Positions 52,443 to 61,566 are shown, counted from the first letter of the stretch. The stretch is DNA of 64,000 bases from Actinobacteria bacterium IMCC26207 (GCA_001025035.1 LCZK01000010.1:434001-498000), one strand, 5' to 3'. Numbers and translations: made by a program. The notes: generated by a model not told the origin, from the sequence alone.

Positions 52443-52631
52443 TTACAGCGCAGTAAAGACAATCCAAGCGAAGAAGCCAAGAACCAAGATTCCCATGACC
52501 AGAACTATCGGCCAACCACCGAAGGCCTCTTTCTGCTTCATCTTGATGTCGTAATCCAGGTTCTCTGGCGATCCCACCTTGGGCAATTTGTGTTGCTTTG
52601 GCTTGCGTGGCTTTCCGCCGGAACTTCCCAT
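52443..52631 (-). CDS. small single-span membrane protein
   Basis: A 62-residue protein. Residues 1-35 are polar and basic (GGKPRKPKQHKLPK), then one transmembrane helix (WPIVLVMGILVLGFFAWIVF, ~40-59) ends the chain. The start is ATG at 52631. It is divergent to the SNF2 helicase region and close to the cold-shock gene on the same strand. It may correspond to a small conserved actinobacterial membrane protein; function unknown. Its short length and lack of enzyme motifs make a regulatory or structural role more likely. Confidence 0.6.
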   Translation of the reverse strand: MGSSGGKPRKPKQHKLPKVGSPENLDYDIKMKQKEAFGGWPIVLVMGILVLGFFAWIVFTAL

Positions 52632-52807
52632 AGTTGCAGTGTACTTCCTATCGCTGGTTCTCCCGGCTACTCCTAAAGCTGATTCTGTGGTCTATAGTCC
52701 CACTTGTACATATCCCATCAGGGCACAGCCTCCTTTCGAGTAGAGCCGGCGCCGCGATGGCCGAAGCAATCCAAATGGATCGCACCGGGAAATCACGCCC
52801 AGCACAC

Positions 52808-55800
52808 ATGTCGTGTTCAAGCTCTACGAGTGAGAAAACGCATCGCCCTTGTGCTTGTAGTGATGTCAGCGCTAGCAGCGCCGAGGAGCTTATGCAGACC
52901 GTAGGGGAACAAATCACAACGAGTGCTAGCCAAGGGAACCTGCCAAGCGGGTTTACCTTTGCAGTTGAAGCCGCTGCAGCAGCAGAAGCAACAGCGGCGC
53001 AGCTAGCGATGCTCGAGCAGCATCAAGGCTCGTGGAAGTGGACGCTTGAGCGACTTCTCTACCGCACTGAAGAAGACCTTCTGGCTGTTCGTCGGCTGAG
53101 CACCCCGGAGCGAGAGCAAGTGATCTCGGACTTCGAGGCAGAGCGAGACCGGCTCGAGGCTGCGCTAGATCGCCTCCTCGGAGACACGAAGTCCGGGCAG
53201 GACCCGGTACTGCTTGAGTCAGCTGGTGAAGTTCGGCTGCAGGCTTCTTGGGCAGCGGGCAGGCTTGTTGTATGGGCAGCAGGGCCCGGCACTGCTCCGG
53301 CAAACGCTGCGGATCTTGCCGCTCGCCTCGAGAACGCTGGTGTGCTTGCAACTGGTTGGACATCGCACCCACCGGTGAAATTGCCTTCGGGAACTGCAGC
53401 CCCTGCGCTGGCGTTACCGATTGGCGATGCAATCGGTTGGCTAGCAAACGTGGGTGGTGGTCACGATAATGATGCAATCGGATCAAGTGTCACCTGGCTT
53501 GGGCGAGTAGCCGTGTGGGCAGTTCGACTCGTTGCTGCAGGTCAAGTCGTGCCAACCATTCGTAACCGCCGCCGTGGTCGACAACAAGAGGGCGTCGAGG
53601 GGCGAACCGAACTCTCTGTTCGCTGGGGTCCTGCACTGTTGGGCTCTACAGAACTGAATGACTTAGCAGCAGCTATGCCTGGACCGGTGACCGCACTTGA
53701 ACGAACCGATGCGAAACCACTGACGTTGTCGGTACTTGGCTCAATCATCAACGCAATCGTGAGTGACGCAGCAAGCAAGCTGACCCTTCCCGCTCCCCCG
53801 CCAGAGCCGAACGACTCGGTCAGCATCGCTGAGACAGTGCTCACTCGTATGGACGGCTCAGGTTTTGAGGTGCCGGCTCGCGTTGGGGCCGATATTGCAA
53901 AGCGCATGGAGCGTTGGACAAGTGCTGTTACTACCCCTACTGACGCACGCCTAGTCATAACGCTCGACCCACCAGATAAAGACAATGCATGGTTCCTGTC
54001 AGTTTCCGGACCTGACCCCGACGGCCAACTTGTCCCGCTCGAGGTTGCGCTTGTCGAGAGCCGTCCGAAGCGACATCTTGCCGATGAGCTCGTGCGTCTT
54101 GAGCGTCTTATGCCGGTGCTCAAGCGGCCAGGTGCAGCGCGCCGAGGTCAAGTAGTGCTCAGCCAAGATGAGGCTTGGCAACTCATGACACAGACTGGCC
54201 CGCTCGCTGCCGCAGCGGGTTTTGATGTTCGTGTTCCCGCACTGAGCCGGAAGAAGCCGACAGCGGCCCTGCGCCTTGACACGATCTCGTCTGACCCATC
54301 TGTGGTGGGTGCACACCAGTTGGCTCAAGTGCGCTGGTCTGCAGTCTTTGACGATGTCGAACTCAGTGCAGCGGACATCGCCCGACTTGCGGCCGAGGCC
54401 AGACCGCTGGTCCGGAGTCACGGAAAATGGGTGGAACTCGACCGGGTTGATCTTGCTGCCGCGGCTGCCGCATTGGCTGAGCGTGCGTCGACTACGCAAC
54501 TTACTGGTGCGGAAGTTCTGCGTTATGCCATCGGCCTAGAAGAGTCTCCGCTGGCTGGCGGGTTTAGCGTTAGCGGAACCGGCTGGGCAGCCGACCTGCT
54601 GAACAAGGCGCAGGTCATCTCCAAAGAGCCAATCACATCTCCTGATGGTTTCGAGGGTGAGTTGCGGAGCTATCAGGGTGAGGCTGTGGCCTGGCTCGGA
54701 TTCCTCGACTCGGTGGAACTCGGCGGTTGCTTAGCCTTGGACATGGGCTTGGGCAAGACCCCAACAATGCTGGCGCACATTGCGCGCACTGCCGGCAAGG
54801 GGCCAGCGCTGGTTGTTGCACCGCCAGCCGTCGTCGGCAACTGGGCTGCAGAGGCAGGTCGGTTTACACCGGGACTCAAGGTTGTGGTGCATCACGGGGC
54901 ATCTCGCGCCTCTGCCAAAGAACTGTCAAAAAAGGTCAAAGGTGCTGACATTGTCATCACTACCTATGGCACTGCCGTTCGTGATGTCGAGACGCTCGCA
55001 GAGCTCAGCTGGGATCGGTTGATTCTTGACGAGGCTCAGGCGATCAAGAACTCGGCGAACGAGACTTCGCAGCAACTGCGCCGCATCCCAGCCAGAGTCA
55101 GGGTTGCCCTGACGGGTACGCCAATTGAGAACGGTCTCGGAGACCTCTGGTCGATTCTTGACTTCACAAACCCCGGGCTCGTCGGTCCCCGACCAGCATT
55201 TATTGCACAACTGTCTGCGGGCAAGGATCACTCGCGCCAAGGGGCCGAGACTGCCCTCCGAGCGTTGAACGGAATTTTGGTATTCCGCCGCACCAAGTCA
55301 GAGCCGATCGTTGCAGCGGAACTACCCGAGCGGATTGACCAGTTGGATCACTGCACGATGACTCCAGAGCAGATTGGCTTGTATCAGGCAGTGCTAGATG
55401 GTCTCGTTGCAAATAGCTCGGACGAACTCGGTGCAGAGCCACGCAAGGGTGCGATCTTGGCTGCGATTACTGCGCTCAAGCAGATCTGCAACCATCCATC
55501 TGCCTATCAGCATGACGATCGGCCGCTGATCGGCAGATCTGGAAAGCTGACGCGATTAGAAGAGATTGTCGACGCTGTGTATGCCTCGGGTGAACGAGTT
55601 CTGGTGTTCACTCACTTTGCCTCTTGGGGAATGCGTTTGGCAGAACACCTGACTGCTCACACCGGGATAGAAACCGCCTGCTACCACGGCGGTCTTGCTC
55701 GAGGCGCACGAGACAAACTTGTCGAGGAGTTCCAAAACGGTGAGGGCCCTGGAGCGCTAGTTCTGTCGCTGAAAGCGGGAGGAACTGGTCTGAACCTGAC

Positions 55801-56161
55801 AGCGGCAAGCCATGTCGTGTTGTATGACCGCTGGTGGAATCCCGCCGTCGAAGATCAGGCACGAGACCGTGCATGGCGCATCGGCCAGACCCGAACGGTG
55901 GTATCGCATCGCTTGGTCTGCCCCGGAACCGTTGATGAGCGAGTCGAGGAAGTCGTAGCCGGTAAGCGCCACATTGCAAACCTGGTGCTACCAAAATCTA
56001 GTTCGCTGGCAGACCTTGACACCTCCCAGCTGCGTACAGCTTTGGGCCTGCAGCAGGAGAGTCTGCTGACAGAGAATCCTGCCGAGTTGGCCCAAGATGT
56101 GATCGAGTCAGAACAACAAAGCAACTCACTAGGTAAGCCACTCGAAGGAGCAGCAGGATGA
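52808..56161 (+). CDS. SNF2-family DEAD/DEAH-type helicase
   Basis: About 1117 residues if started at ATG 52808. The C-terminal ~470 residues form the SNF2 ATPase: Walker A DMGLGKT near 644, DEAQ box LILDEAQAIKN near 740, motif III LTGTPIEN near 768, CNHPSAY near residue 897, and motif VI RAWRIGQTR near residue 1020. The N-terminal ~400 residues match the SNF2-associated region of actinobacterial helicases (GRLVVWAAGPG near residue 155), preceded by an extra ~100-residue helical segment rich in Ala/Glu. Start is uncertain: ATG 52757, 52808 or 52892 are all possible and the first ~60 codons upstream look non-coding. The stop overlaps the downstream gene by four bases. These proteins translocate on double-stranded DNA; the target is unknown. 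Confidence 0.87.
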   Translation: MSCSSSTSEKTHRPCACSDVSASSAEELMQTVGEQITTSASQGNLPSGFTFAVEAAAAAEATAAQLAMLEQHQGSWKWTLERLLYRTEEDLLAVRRLSTPEREQVISDFEAERDRLEAALDRLLGDTKSGQDPVLLESAGEVRLQASWAAGRLVVWAAGPGTAPANAADLAARLENAGVLATGWTSHPPVKLPSGTAAPALALPIGDAIGWLANVGGGHDNDAIGSSVTWLGRVAVWAVRLVAAGQVVPTIRNRRRGRQQEGVEGRTELSVRWGPALLGSTELNDLAAAMPGPVTALERTDAKPLTLSVLGSIINAIVSDAASKLTLPAPPPEPNDSVSIAETVLTRMDGSGFEVPARVGADIAKRMERWTSAVTTPTDARLVITLDPPDKDNAWFLSVSGPDPDGQLVPLEVALVESRPKRHLADELVRLERLMPVLKRPGAARRGQVVLSQDEAWQLMTQTGPLAAAAGFDVRVPALSRKKPTAALRLDTISSDPSVVGAHQLAQVRWSAVFDDVELSAADIARLAAEARPLVRSHGKWVELDRVDLAAAAAALAERASTTQLTGAEVLRYAIGLEESPLAGGFSVSGTGWAADLLNKAQVISKEPITSPDGFEGELRSYQGEAVAWLGFLDSVELGGCLALDMGLGKTPTMLAHIARTAGKGPALVVAPPAVVGNWAAEAGRFTPGLKVVVHHGASRASAKELSKKVKGADIVITTYGTAVRDVETLAELSWDRLILDEAQAIKNSANETSQQLRRIPARVRVALTGTPIENGLGDLWSILDFTNPGLVGPRPAFIAQLSAGKDHSRQGAETALRALNGILVFRRTKSEPIVAAELPERIDQLDHCTMTPEQIGLYQAVLDGLVANSSDELGAEPRKGAILAAITALKQICNHPSAYQHDDRPLIGRSGKLTRLEEIVDAVYASGERVLVFTHFASWGMRLAEHLTAHTGIETACYHGGLARGARDKLVEEFQNGEGPGALVLSLKAGGTGLNLTAASHVVLYDRWWNPAVEDQARDRAWRIGQTRTVVSHRLVCPGTVDERVEEVVAGKRHIANLVLPKSSSLADLDTSQLRTALGLQQESLLTENPAELAQDVIESEQQSNSLGKPLEGAAG

Positions 56162-56601
56162 CCGAGGCTCGGCGGCGACCAAAACAGCGGCGTGGATCAG
56201 GCGGCGGGTCAGGCGGTGGAAACGGCGGTGGAAACGGTGATGGTAGCCACAATGGCAACCAGCAACAGCAAAAGAACTCCAACGGCTCATCTTCAAAGAA
56301 CCAGCCGAAGGGCGGTGGGAAAGCTGGCGGCAAGGGAGGCGGAAAGTCGGCCAACAAAGGTGGCCGCCAGAACAAGATTGCACCACCAGCGGAGTTCTGG
56401 CGTGCAGCTCCTGAGCCTCCCGAACCACCAGATATTCGTCCAGCGGATGACCCTACGGCGCTCCTGCAATCCATGGGGACTGCTCCCCTGCCGGGGCAGG
56501 CTTCTGTGGCTGATCACTACATGGCGGCAGTTATTCAGCGAGCGGCCATGCTCGCTACTGCGCTTGCCGCCTCGGCAGACCTGCTCGAAGAAGCGGAATA
56601 G
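56158..56601 (+). CDS. Gly/Asn/Lys-rich partner of SNF2 helicase (SWIM-less form)
   Basis: A 147-residue protein. Residues ~3-75 are low complexity: basic RRRPKQRRG, then GGG/GGN repeats, QQQQKNSNGSS and GGGKAGGKGGGKSANK. Residues ~80-147 are a conserved-looking Pro/Ala-rich helical tail (PAEFWRAAPEPPEPP and AAVIQRAAMLATALAASADLL). In many actinobacteria the gene after the SNF2 helicase encodes a SWIM zinc-finger protein with a similar FW...PP tail; here the zinc finger (CxCxnCxH) is missing. The start ATG overlaps the helicase stop (ATGA), so the pair is coupled. The basic repeats could bind nucleic acid. Confidence 0.7.
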   Translation: MTEARRRPKQRRGSGGGSGGGNGGGNGDGSHNGNQQQQKNSNGSSSKNQPKGGGKAGGKGGGKSANKGGRQNKIAPPAEFWRAAPEPPEPPDIRPADDPTALLQSMGTAPLPGQASVADHYMAAVIQRAAMLATALAASADLLEEAE

Positions 56602-56652
56602 CCATCAACAACGATTCGTCGCTACCCACCACATTGGGCTGGGGCAGACCCG

Positions 56653-57192
56653 TCAGCTGTTCGCTCGGACCGGAGTGTGCGCAACATCGTCTTCGGTGAA
56701 CGTGCTCGTCCAGCAGGCAAACTCAAGCAGGATTCCATCGGGGTCTTGGAAGTAGATCGACCGTACGTACACCTCATCGGTCATCTCGGCGCTTAGACCA
56801 AACTCGCTGTTGTCATGATTGGCCACTTCGGTACATTCGATCCCGTTTTCAACGAGCCGATCCCGATACTGCTCAATCTTGTCTGGCGGTACGGCGAACG
56901 CAACGTGGTTCATTGACCCAATGGCACTCGAGAGCTCGCCTTGGTCTGGACGCCCGCGCGGGGCCGAGACGCCGGGAATGCCCTCGGGTGCTTCTGGGAA
57001 CCAGAAAAACGCCAGATGGTCGCCACCCCCGCAATCAAAAAAGAAGTGCTGCCCCATTCCGACTGGCAACTCGATGGTCTTGACGAGCGGCATGCCCAGA
57101 ACCCCAGAGTAGAAATCCACCGTCACCTGCATGTCCCTGCACACAAGTGCCAAGTGATTAATCCCCTGAAACTCAAACTTTTGATCAGCCAT
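56653..57192 (-). CDS. VOC-family protein (glyoxalase/extradiol dioxygenase-like)
   Basis: A 179-residue vicinal-oxygen-chelate protein. Two beta-alpha-beta-beta-beta modules are visible: GINHLALVCRDMQVTVDFYSGVLG near residue 9 (in parts) and GSMNHVAFAVPPDKIEQY near residue 92. Metal ligands fit His12 (INHLAL), a Glu/Asp near 60 and His93 (MNHVAF), and the final acidic ligand in GILLEFACW near residue 153. The YFQDPDGILLE motif is typical. Members include glyoxalases, dioxygenases and fosfomycin-type resistance enzymes; the substrate cannot be told. It is divergent to the PF10118-like gene across 173 bases that contain direct repeats. Confidence 0.85.
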   Translation of the reverse strand: MADQKFEFQGINHLALVCRDMQVTVDFYSGVLGMPLVKTIELPVGMGQHFFFDCGGGDHLAFFWFPEAPEGIPGVSAPRGRPDQGELSSAIGSMNHVAFAVPPDKIEQYRDRLVENGIECTEVANHDNSEFGLSAEMTDEVYVRSIYFQDPDGILLEFACWTSTFTEDDVAHTPVRANS

Positions 57193-57276
57193 TGCGGTTC
57201 TCCTCTGAGGCGAGAAATTTTCGGAGCGAGATACAAGCTAGACCGCGAAGCGCATGTGCAGAGCTCAAAATTCGCT

Positions 57277-57328
57277 GCCGATCCCATTAAGCCGATCCCA
57301 TTGCCGATTCCTCTGTGCCGATCCCTTT
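57277..57328. repeat. four 12-bp direct repeats in promoter region
   Basis: GCCGATCCCATT at 57277-57288 and again at 57291-57302, then variants GCCGATTCCTCT at 57303-57314 and GCCGATCCCTTT at 57317-57328. The start-to-start spacing is 14, 12 and 14 bases. They lie 38 to 90 bases before the start of the PF10118-like gene. Confidence 0.8.
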
Positions 57329-57365
57329 GGGAGTGAAGTGCGCTTCCGATCAGTAGCCTGAAGCG

Positions 57366-58223
57366 GTGGCAGTCACTTCGCTCACTCCGCGACGAATCAA
57401 GTTTGAGTTCCCTGAGCAGATCCCGCTTGTGTGGACTCCAAGGGTTCCCGAGATTTCGGCAGCTGCAAACTCGGTTTCCCTACTCATGCCACATGTTGAG
57501 CCCTATGTGATTGCTTCTGTCCGCGCTGTTCTCGAGCAGCTTCCGACCGAGCAGAGAATTGCCGCTGCAGGGTTCATTGCACAAGAGGCGCAACATCAGC
57601 GACAGCACCGGATCTTTAATGCCAGCGTCACCCCTCAGATTCCTGGAATGAGCCGAGTTGAAAGCTGGATGCATAGGACCTATGCCTGGTTATCTCGAAC
57701 CCGATCAACCCGGTTCAATCTTGCGTTTGCTGCAGGATTCGAGACGGTGGCTTTTGCATTGGCCCGGTGGACGGAGTCCCACCTGCGAACACTCTTCGAT
57801 GGAGCCGATGAACGGATCACCACCATGTTCCTCTGGCACCTAGCCGAAGAGGTGGAGCACAAGTCTGTGGCCTTCGATGCGTACGAACAGGTAGACGGCT
57901 CACGAGTGCGCTATCTGCTGGCCGCAGTGAGTTCAATACTGATCCTGAGCGGTTATACATTGATCTCCACGGCTCTCAACCTCAAGGCCCAGGGCCGGCT
58001 GTTTCATCCGGTTGCTTGGTGGCGGTTGCTGCTCTTCAGCATCAGTTTGGCTTGGGAAGTTCTGCCCGACGTTGCGGCCTCGGCTATGCCGGGTCACCAC
58101 CCGAGCGATTTCGCTGACCCAATAGCCCTCAGTACTTGGCTCAGCCAGTACGACCCCGAGACTGCCTCGCTCCCCCTGTGGTGGACCGGTGAATCGGCGC
58201 AGCAACCGGTTGTTCTTCGCTAG
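57366..58223 (+). CDS. PF10118-like metal-dependent hydrolase (ferritin-like helical protein)
   Basis: A 285-residue, mainly helical protein. Two motifs with likely metal-binding acidic/His residues are FIAQEAQHQRQH near residue 70 and FLWHLAEEVEHKSVAFDAYE near residue 155, arranged as in the family described as predicted metal-dependent hydrolases. A hydrophobic stretch ILILSGYTLISTAL near residue 192 and WWRLLLFSISLAWEVL near 218 suggest membrane association. The start is GTG. Relatives are widespread in actinobacteria, often beside P450 or steroid genes, and their reaction is unknown. The ferredoxin and P450 genes follow convergently. Confidence 0.8.
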   Translation: MAVTSLTPRRIKFEFPEQIPLVWTPRVPEISAAANSVSLLMPHVEPYVIASVRAVLEQLPTEQRIAAAGFIAQEAQHQRQHRIFNASVTPQIPGMSRVESWMHRTYAWLSRTRSTRFNLAFAAGFETVAFALARWTESHLRTLFDGADERITTMFLWHLAEEVEHKSVAFDAYEQVDGSRVRYLLAAVSSILILSGYTLISTALNLKAQGRLFHPVAWWRLLLFSISLAWEVLPDVAASAMPGHHPSDFADPIALSTWLSQYDPETASLPLWWTGESAQQPVVLR

Positions 58224-58257
58224 CGAGAGAACCTCTAGAAAAGCACTCACTGCCAGG

Positions 58258-58467
58258 TCAGGCTGGCGGATTCTCCTCGGTCAAGGTGATCGCGTATTCG
58301 GGACAGTTGTCCACTGCTAGCTGGGCTTTGGCGTGCAACTGCTCAGGCACATCACCCGTCACCAACAGCACGGCGTATCCCTCGTCGTCTACATCAAAGA
58401 GTTCTGGAGCTAGCAAGTAGCACCGGTTGTGGCCTTGGCAGGCTTCACGGTTGAAAGAAATCTTCAT
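58258..58467 (-). CDS. 3Fe-4S-type ferredoxin
   Basis: A 69-residue ferredoxin. The CQGHNRC segment (Cys near residues 10 and 16, the middle Cys of a 4Fe-4S set replaced by His) plus the later Cys in NCPEYAI are the pattern of P450-linked 3Fe-4S ferredoxins. The start ATG overlaps the P450 stop by four bases, so the two are translated together and the ferredoxin is the likely electron donor to that P450. An upstream in-frame start (58554) would extend into the P450 coding region and is rejected. A ferredoxin reductase gene is not adjacent. Confidence 0.92.
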   Translation of the reverse strand: MKISFNREACQGHNRCYLLAPELFDVDDEGYAVLLVTGDVPEQLHAKAQLAVDNCPEYAITLTEENPPA

Positions 58468-59711
58468 CTGGCTCCCGTGGTCGTTGTAGAAGTACCTGGC
58501 TCGAGGATCCGGATAGGCAGCTTGCGAGGGCCGCGCACCTGCCCGGTCGACCACAGAACAGCTTCTGGGTCAGCTAACTCGAACTCTGGCACCCTCGCTA
58601 GCCACTCCTCGAGGGCAACAGTGAGCTCCATTCGAGCCAGATTTGAACCGAGACAGCGATGAATCCCGAGACCAAAAGCTGCGTGGCGGTTCTTTTCACG
58701 GTCAAGAATCACCTCGTTTGGATTCTCAAAGAACTCGGGGTCACGATTCGCTGATGGGAATGGAAGCAAGACCCAGTCCCCCTCATGAAGCTGTTTGCCG
58801 CCGAGTTCTACGTCCTGAGAAACTTTGCGGGCCATGGTCACCGGAGCGAAAGCTCGCAGCATTTCCTCCACAGCGAACGGCATAAGTTCCGGCTGTGCGA
58901 TGAGACGCGCGCACTCTTCCGGGTGCTGCGCCAAGTACCAGATGCTCGCTCCGATCGCAGACCAAGTGGTGTCGATCCCTGCAAGGAGGATGAGTGCAAT
59001 CGTGCCTCCTACGTGGTCGTCGCTGAGGGGCACTCCGTCAATCTCTGCCTGCAGGAGAAAGCCGATTAGGTCGTCACTTGGCTCGTCTCGCCTCTTTTCA
59101 ATCTGGGTAAAAATGTAGTGAACCATGGTGTCTTCAGCCGAAACTGGTTCCTCATTTTGGCCGGCCATCTCAAGAATCCTGTGAATGAAACCTCGGAATC
59201 GATCTCCGTCTTCTGCGGGCACGCCGAGCATGTGAGCTATGACGCGAACAGGGATGTGTTGCGCGTACTGCTCCGCAGCGTCCACGACTCCTGAAGCAGG
59301 TAGATCAAGAAGGATCTGATCGATGAGCTGCGCACAGAACGCTCGGGTAGGAGCCTCGAGCGGACGGATTGCCTTCGGCGCAAAGGCCGGTAAGAGCAGG
59401 CCTCGCGCAATCTGATGAAAGGGCGGGTCCGAGCTAATCGGAGGTGCGTAACCGACTGGCGCAGGAACCTGGGGCTCAAGCACCGAGACGATAACCCCAC
59501 GAGATGTGAAGTGCTCGGTGTCATGTGCGATGGCCGAGATGTCCTCATGGCGAGTGGGCAGCCAAGTTCCGCCGAAGCGGTCAGAATGCGCCACGGGGCA
59601 AGTTTCTCGCAACTCTTGCCAAATCGCAGGAGCGTCAGCCGCGTACTCAGGCGCAGTATGGTCAAAGTCGGTTTGCCAGTCTGTTACCGGGCACCGCTCA
59701 GGTCCACTCAT
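58464..59711 (-). CDS. cytochrome P450
   Basis: A 415-residue soluble P450. The I-helix motif LLAGIDTTWSAIG is near residue 245, the K-helix ExxR in VEEMLRAF near 285, and the heme loop FGLGIHRCLGSNLARME has its Cys near residue 353. The I-helix reads AGIDTT rather than AGxE(T), typical of many bacterial class I enzymes. The ATG at 59711 has GGAG six bases upstream; a TTG four codons earlier is an alternative. It is coupled to the ferredoxin gene downstream and is divergent to an ABC permease gene. A steroid, terpene or fatty-acid substrate is possible; I do not recognise a CYP family. Confidence 0.92.
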   Translation of the reverse strand: MSGPERCPVTDWQTDFDHTAPEYAADAPAIWQELRETCPVAHSDRFGGTWLPTRHEDISAIAHDTEHFTSRGVIVSVLEPQVPAPVGYAPPISSDPPFHQIARGLLLPAFAPKAIRPLEAPTRAFCAQLIDQILLDLPASGVVDAAEQYAQHIPVRVIAHMLGVPAEDGDRFRGFIHRILEMAGQNEEPVSAEDTMVHYIFTQIEKRRDEPSDDLIGFLLQAEIDGVPLSDDHVGGTIALILLAGIDTTWSAIGASIWYLAQHPEECARLIAQPELMPFAVEEMLRAFAPVTMARKVSQDVELGGKQLHEGDWVLLPFPSANRDPEFFENPNEVILDREKNRHAAFGLGIHRCLGSNLARMELTVALEEWLARVPEFELADPEAVLWSTGQVRGPRKLPIRILEPGTSTTTTGAR

Positions 59712-59834
59712 TACATGCTCCAATCAACTGGGATTGTGAATACTAGAGAAGATTCAAGGTTCCACATTTCTGCCCATCTTTGCGCAGGCGGAACGGATTC
59801 CGCTCGCGCCGCTTGGAGAAGTATCCTCAAAGGC

Positions 59835-61553
59835 TTGCCGGATCCCACACCCCCTGACATCTCGGACACAGATCCTCTCGGCACCGACTCGTCACCGAGC
59901 GTTGACTTGAATGAGGCTGCAAGTGCTGCTCTGGCTGACGACGCGCAAAATTCGGTAGATCAACAGACGAGTGCAGCGGCGATGGATGAGATGCGAAGTG
60001 CCCGCAGAAGGCGTCGCATCGGGGACGTGGCCTGGGGAGACTTGGCGTATCGCGTATACACCACAGCTCTGGCCTGCTTGGTGTTTGCAGTGTTTGCCTC
60101 TGGTTGGGTCGGCGACTCGGAATTATCCGCAGCCTCGCAGACATCAGCTCAGAAATTTGGCCCTGTGTGGGCAGGTCTGTTTGCGGGCCTTGTGTTGCTG
60201 CTGGGTGTGCGATCTGGAACCCGAGCGGGTCCGATTGCACTCGAATCAGCCGACGTCTATCACCTCTTGCTCGCTCCGATCAGCAGGTCTCGAGTGCTGC
60301 GACGCCCAGCCGTGGGCGTAGTTGGCTACGGAGTTGCAACTGGGATGGCAGTGGGAGCCCTAGTGGGGTCGCTCTGCAGTCAACGGCTCCCGGGTAACAC
60401 CTTTGAGTGGATGCTTTCGGGCGCGCTTTTTGGCGGCGCAGCAGCAGCGTTATCACTGGGAGCGGCACTCATCACTGCATCACGACGTGTGCCGAGGCCA
60501 TGGATCGAACTTCTGGCTTGGGCCCTTCTCATTGCCTCGGTCGTGGCTGTTGCTGGCTATTCGCCATTCGCTCCGCTGACCCTGCTTGGGCAGATTCTCT
60601 TTTGGCCGCTTAGCTTTTCGCTGCTACCGCTCGTGCTGGTTGCTCTGGCGATGATCCTGGCTGTTGTGGGTCTGAGGATTGTCGGTGGGCTTTCTATTGA
60701 GCTTGCTCAACGCAGAACCCGACTGGTGGGTCAACTGCGGTTTGCAGTCACTCAGCAAGACTTGCGGTCAGTGCTGCTCCTTCGAAAGCAGCTTGCCTCG
60801 GAGCGGCCTCGCAACAAGAGTCGCTTTGCCCGACTTCCAATTCGTTTTGGTGGCCGGTTCCCGGTGTTTACACGTGATGTGCAAAGTTTTGGCCGTTGGC
60901 CTGCGGTCCGAGTTCTACGGGTGACCGTGCTCGGCCTTGGTGCTGCGTTATGTCTCTATGGCGCCTGGTCCGGGACTACACCACTCGTGCTGCTAGCTGG
61001 GCTCTGTACCTATGTGGCCGGCCTAGATGTGATCGAGCCGCTCGCCCAAGAGGTGGATCACCCCATGATGCTGGCCTCATACCCCGAGCCTGCTGGTGTG
61101 ATTCTGCAGCGACACTTAGTAGCACCAGTGTTCGTTATGGTCCTCGTTGGATCTGAGGGATTGCTGTTGGTCTGGTTGCTGCACCCTTCGGTCAACATCA
61201 TTGCCATTGGAGCGATCACGGTGATCACTGCTGCAACTACTGCAGTGGCCGGGGCGTCGATCAGCGTGGTATCCGAAGCTGTGCTTGACGCTGGCGATGC
61301 GGCAATGATGCCGCCCGAGGTCACCGGGCCGAGAGTCGTGATCCGCACCCTTTGGCCTCCGCTCGTAGCCGTGATTGGCGTGACTCCTATCCTGGTGGCG
61401 CAGCGAGCAATGCGACTGGGCAACGATCCAATTCCTCCTGCGTTGACCCTGGCGATTCCGATATTGGTGCTCGCAGGAATTGTGTTCATGTGGGTGAAAT
61501 ACCGTGAGGACCTTCATCGCACAATGGGTGAGGCTATGGGGGCCAAGACATGA
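59835..61553 (+). CDS. ABC-type exporter membrane protein
   Basis: A roughly 572-residue multi-span membrane protein. After an acidic N-terminal stretch (~50 residues) and a basic RRRRR segment it has about twelve to fourteen hydrophobic segments (for example LACLVFAVFASGW, VWAGLFAGLVLLLG, PLVLVALAMILAVVGL, LTLAIPILVLAGIVFMW). A central cytosolic region carries TRLVGQLRFAVTQQDLRSVLLLRKQL. It is followed 13 bases later by an ABC ATPase gene. Start choice is uncertain: I take TTG 59835; TTG 59908 and ATG 59982 are possible, and the upstream extension is antisense to the P450. Substrate unknown. Confidence 0.7.
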   Translation: MPDPTPPDISDTDPLGTDSSPSVDLNEAASAALADDAQNSVDQQTSAAAMDEMRSARRRRRIGDVAWGDLAYRVYTTALACLVFAVFASGWVGDSELSAASQTSAQKFGPVWAGLFAGLVLLLGVRSGTRAGPIALESADVYHLLLAPISRSRVLRRPAVGVVGYGVATGMAVGALVGSLCSQRLPGNTFEWMLSGALFGGAAAALSLGAALITASRRVPRPWIELLAWALLIASVVAVAGYSPFAPLTLLGQILFWPLSFSLLPLVLVALAMILAVVGLRIVGGLSIELAQRRTRLVGQLRFAVTQQDLRSVLLLRKQLASERPRNKSRFARLPIRFGGRFPVFTRDVQSFGRWPAVRVLRVTVLGLGAALCLYGAWSGTTPLVLLAGLCTYVAGLDVIEPLAQEVDHPMMLASYPEPAGVILQRHLVAPVFVMVLVGSEGLLLVWLLHPSVNIIAIGAITVITAATTAVAGASISVVSEAVLDAGDAAMMPPEVTGPRVVIRTLWPPLVAVIGVTPILVAQRAMRLGNDPIPPALTLAIPILVLAGIVFMWVKYREDLHRTMGEAMGAKT

Positions 61554-61566
61554 AAGTTGAACTGAT

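Noticed and set aside
58467..58554. N-terminal extension of the ferredoxin
   Set aside because: The extra 29 residues would be read from the P450 coding region in another frame; ATG 58467 gives the normal ferredoxin length and a 4-base coupling overlap.
59415..59835. Upstream extension of the ABC membrane-protein reading frame over the P450 gene
   Set aside because: It is antisense to the conserved P450 N-terminus and has no membrane or domain features; the acidic N-terminus from about 59835 looks like the real protein.
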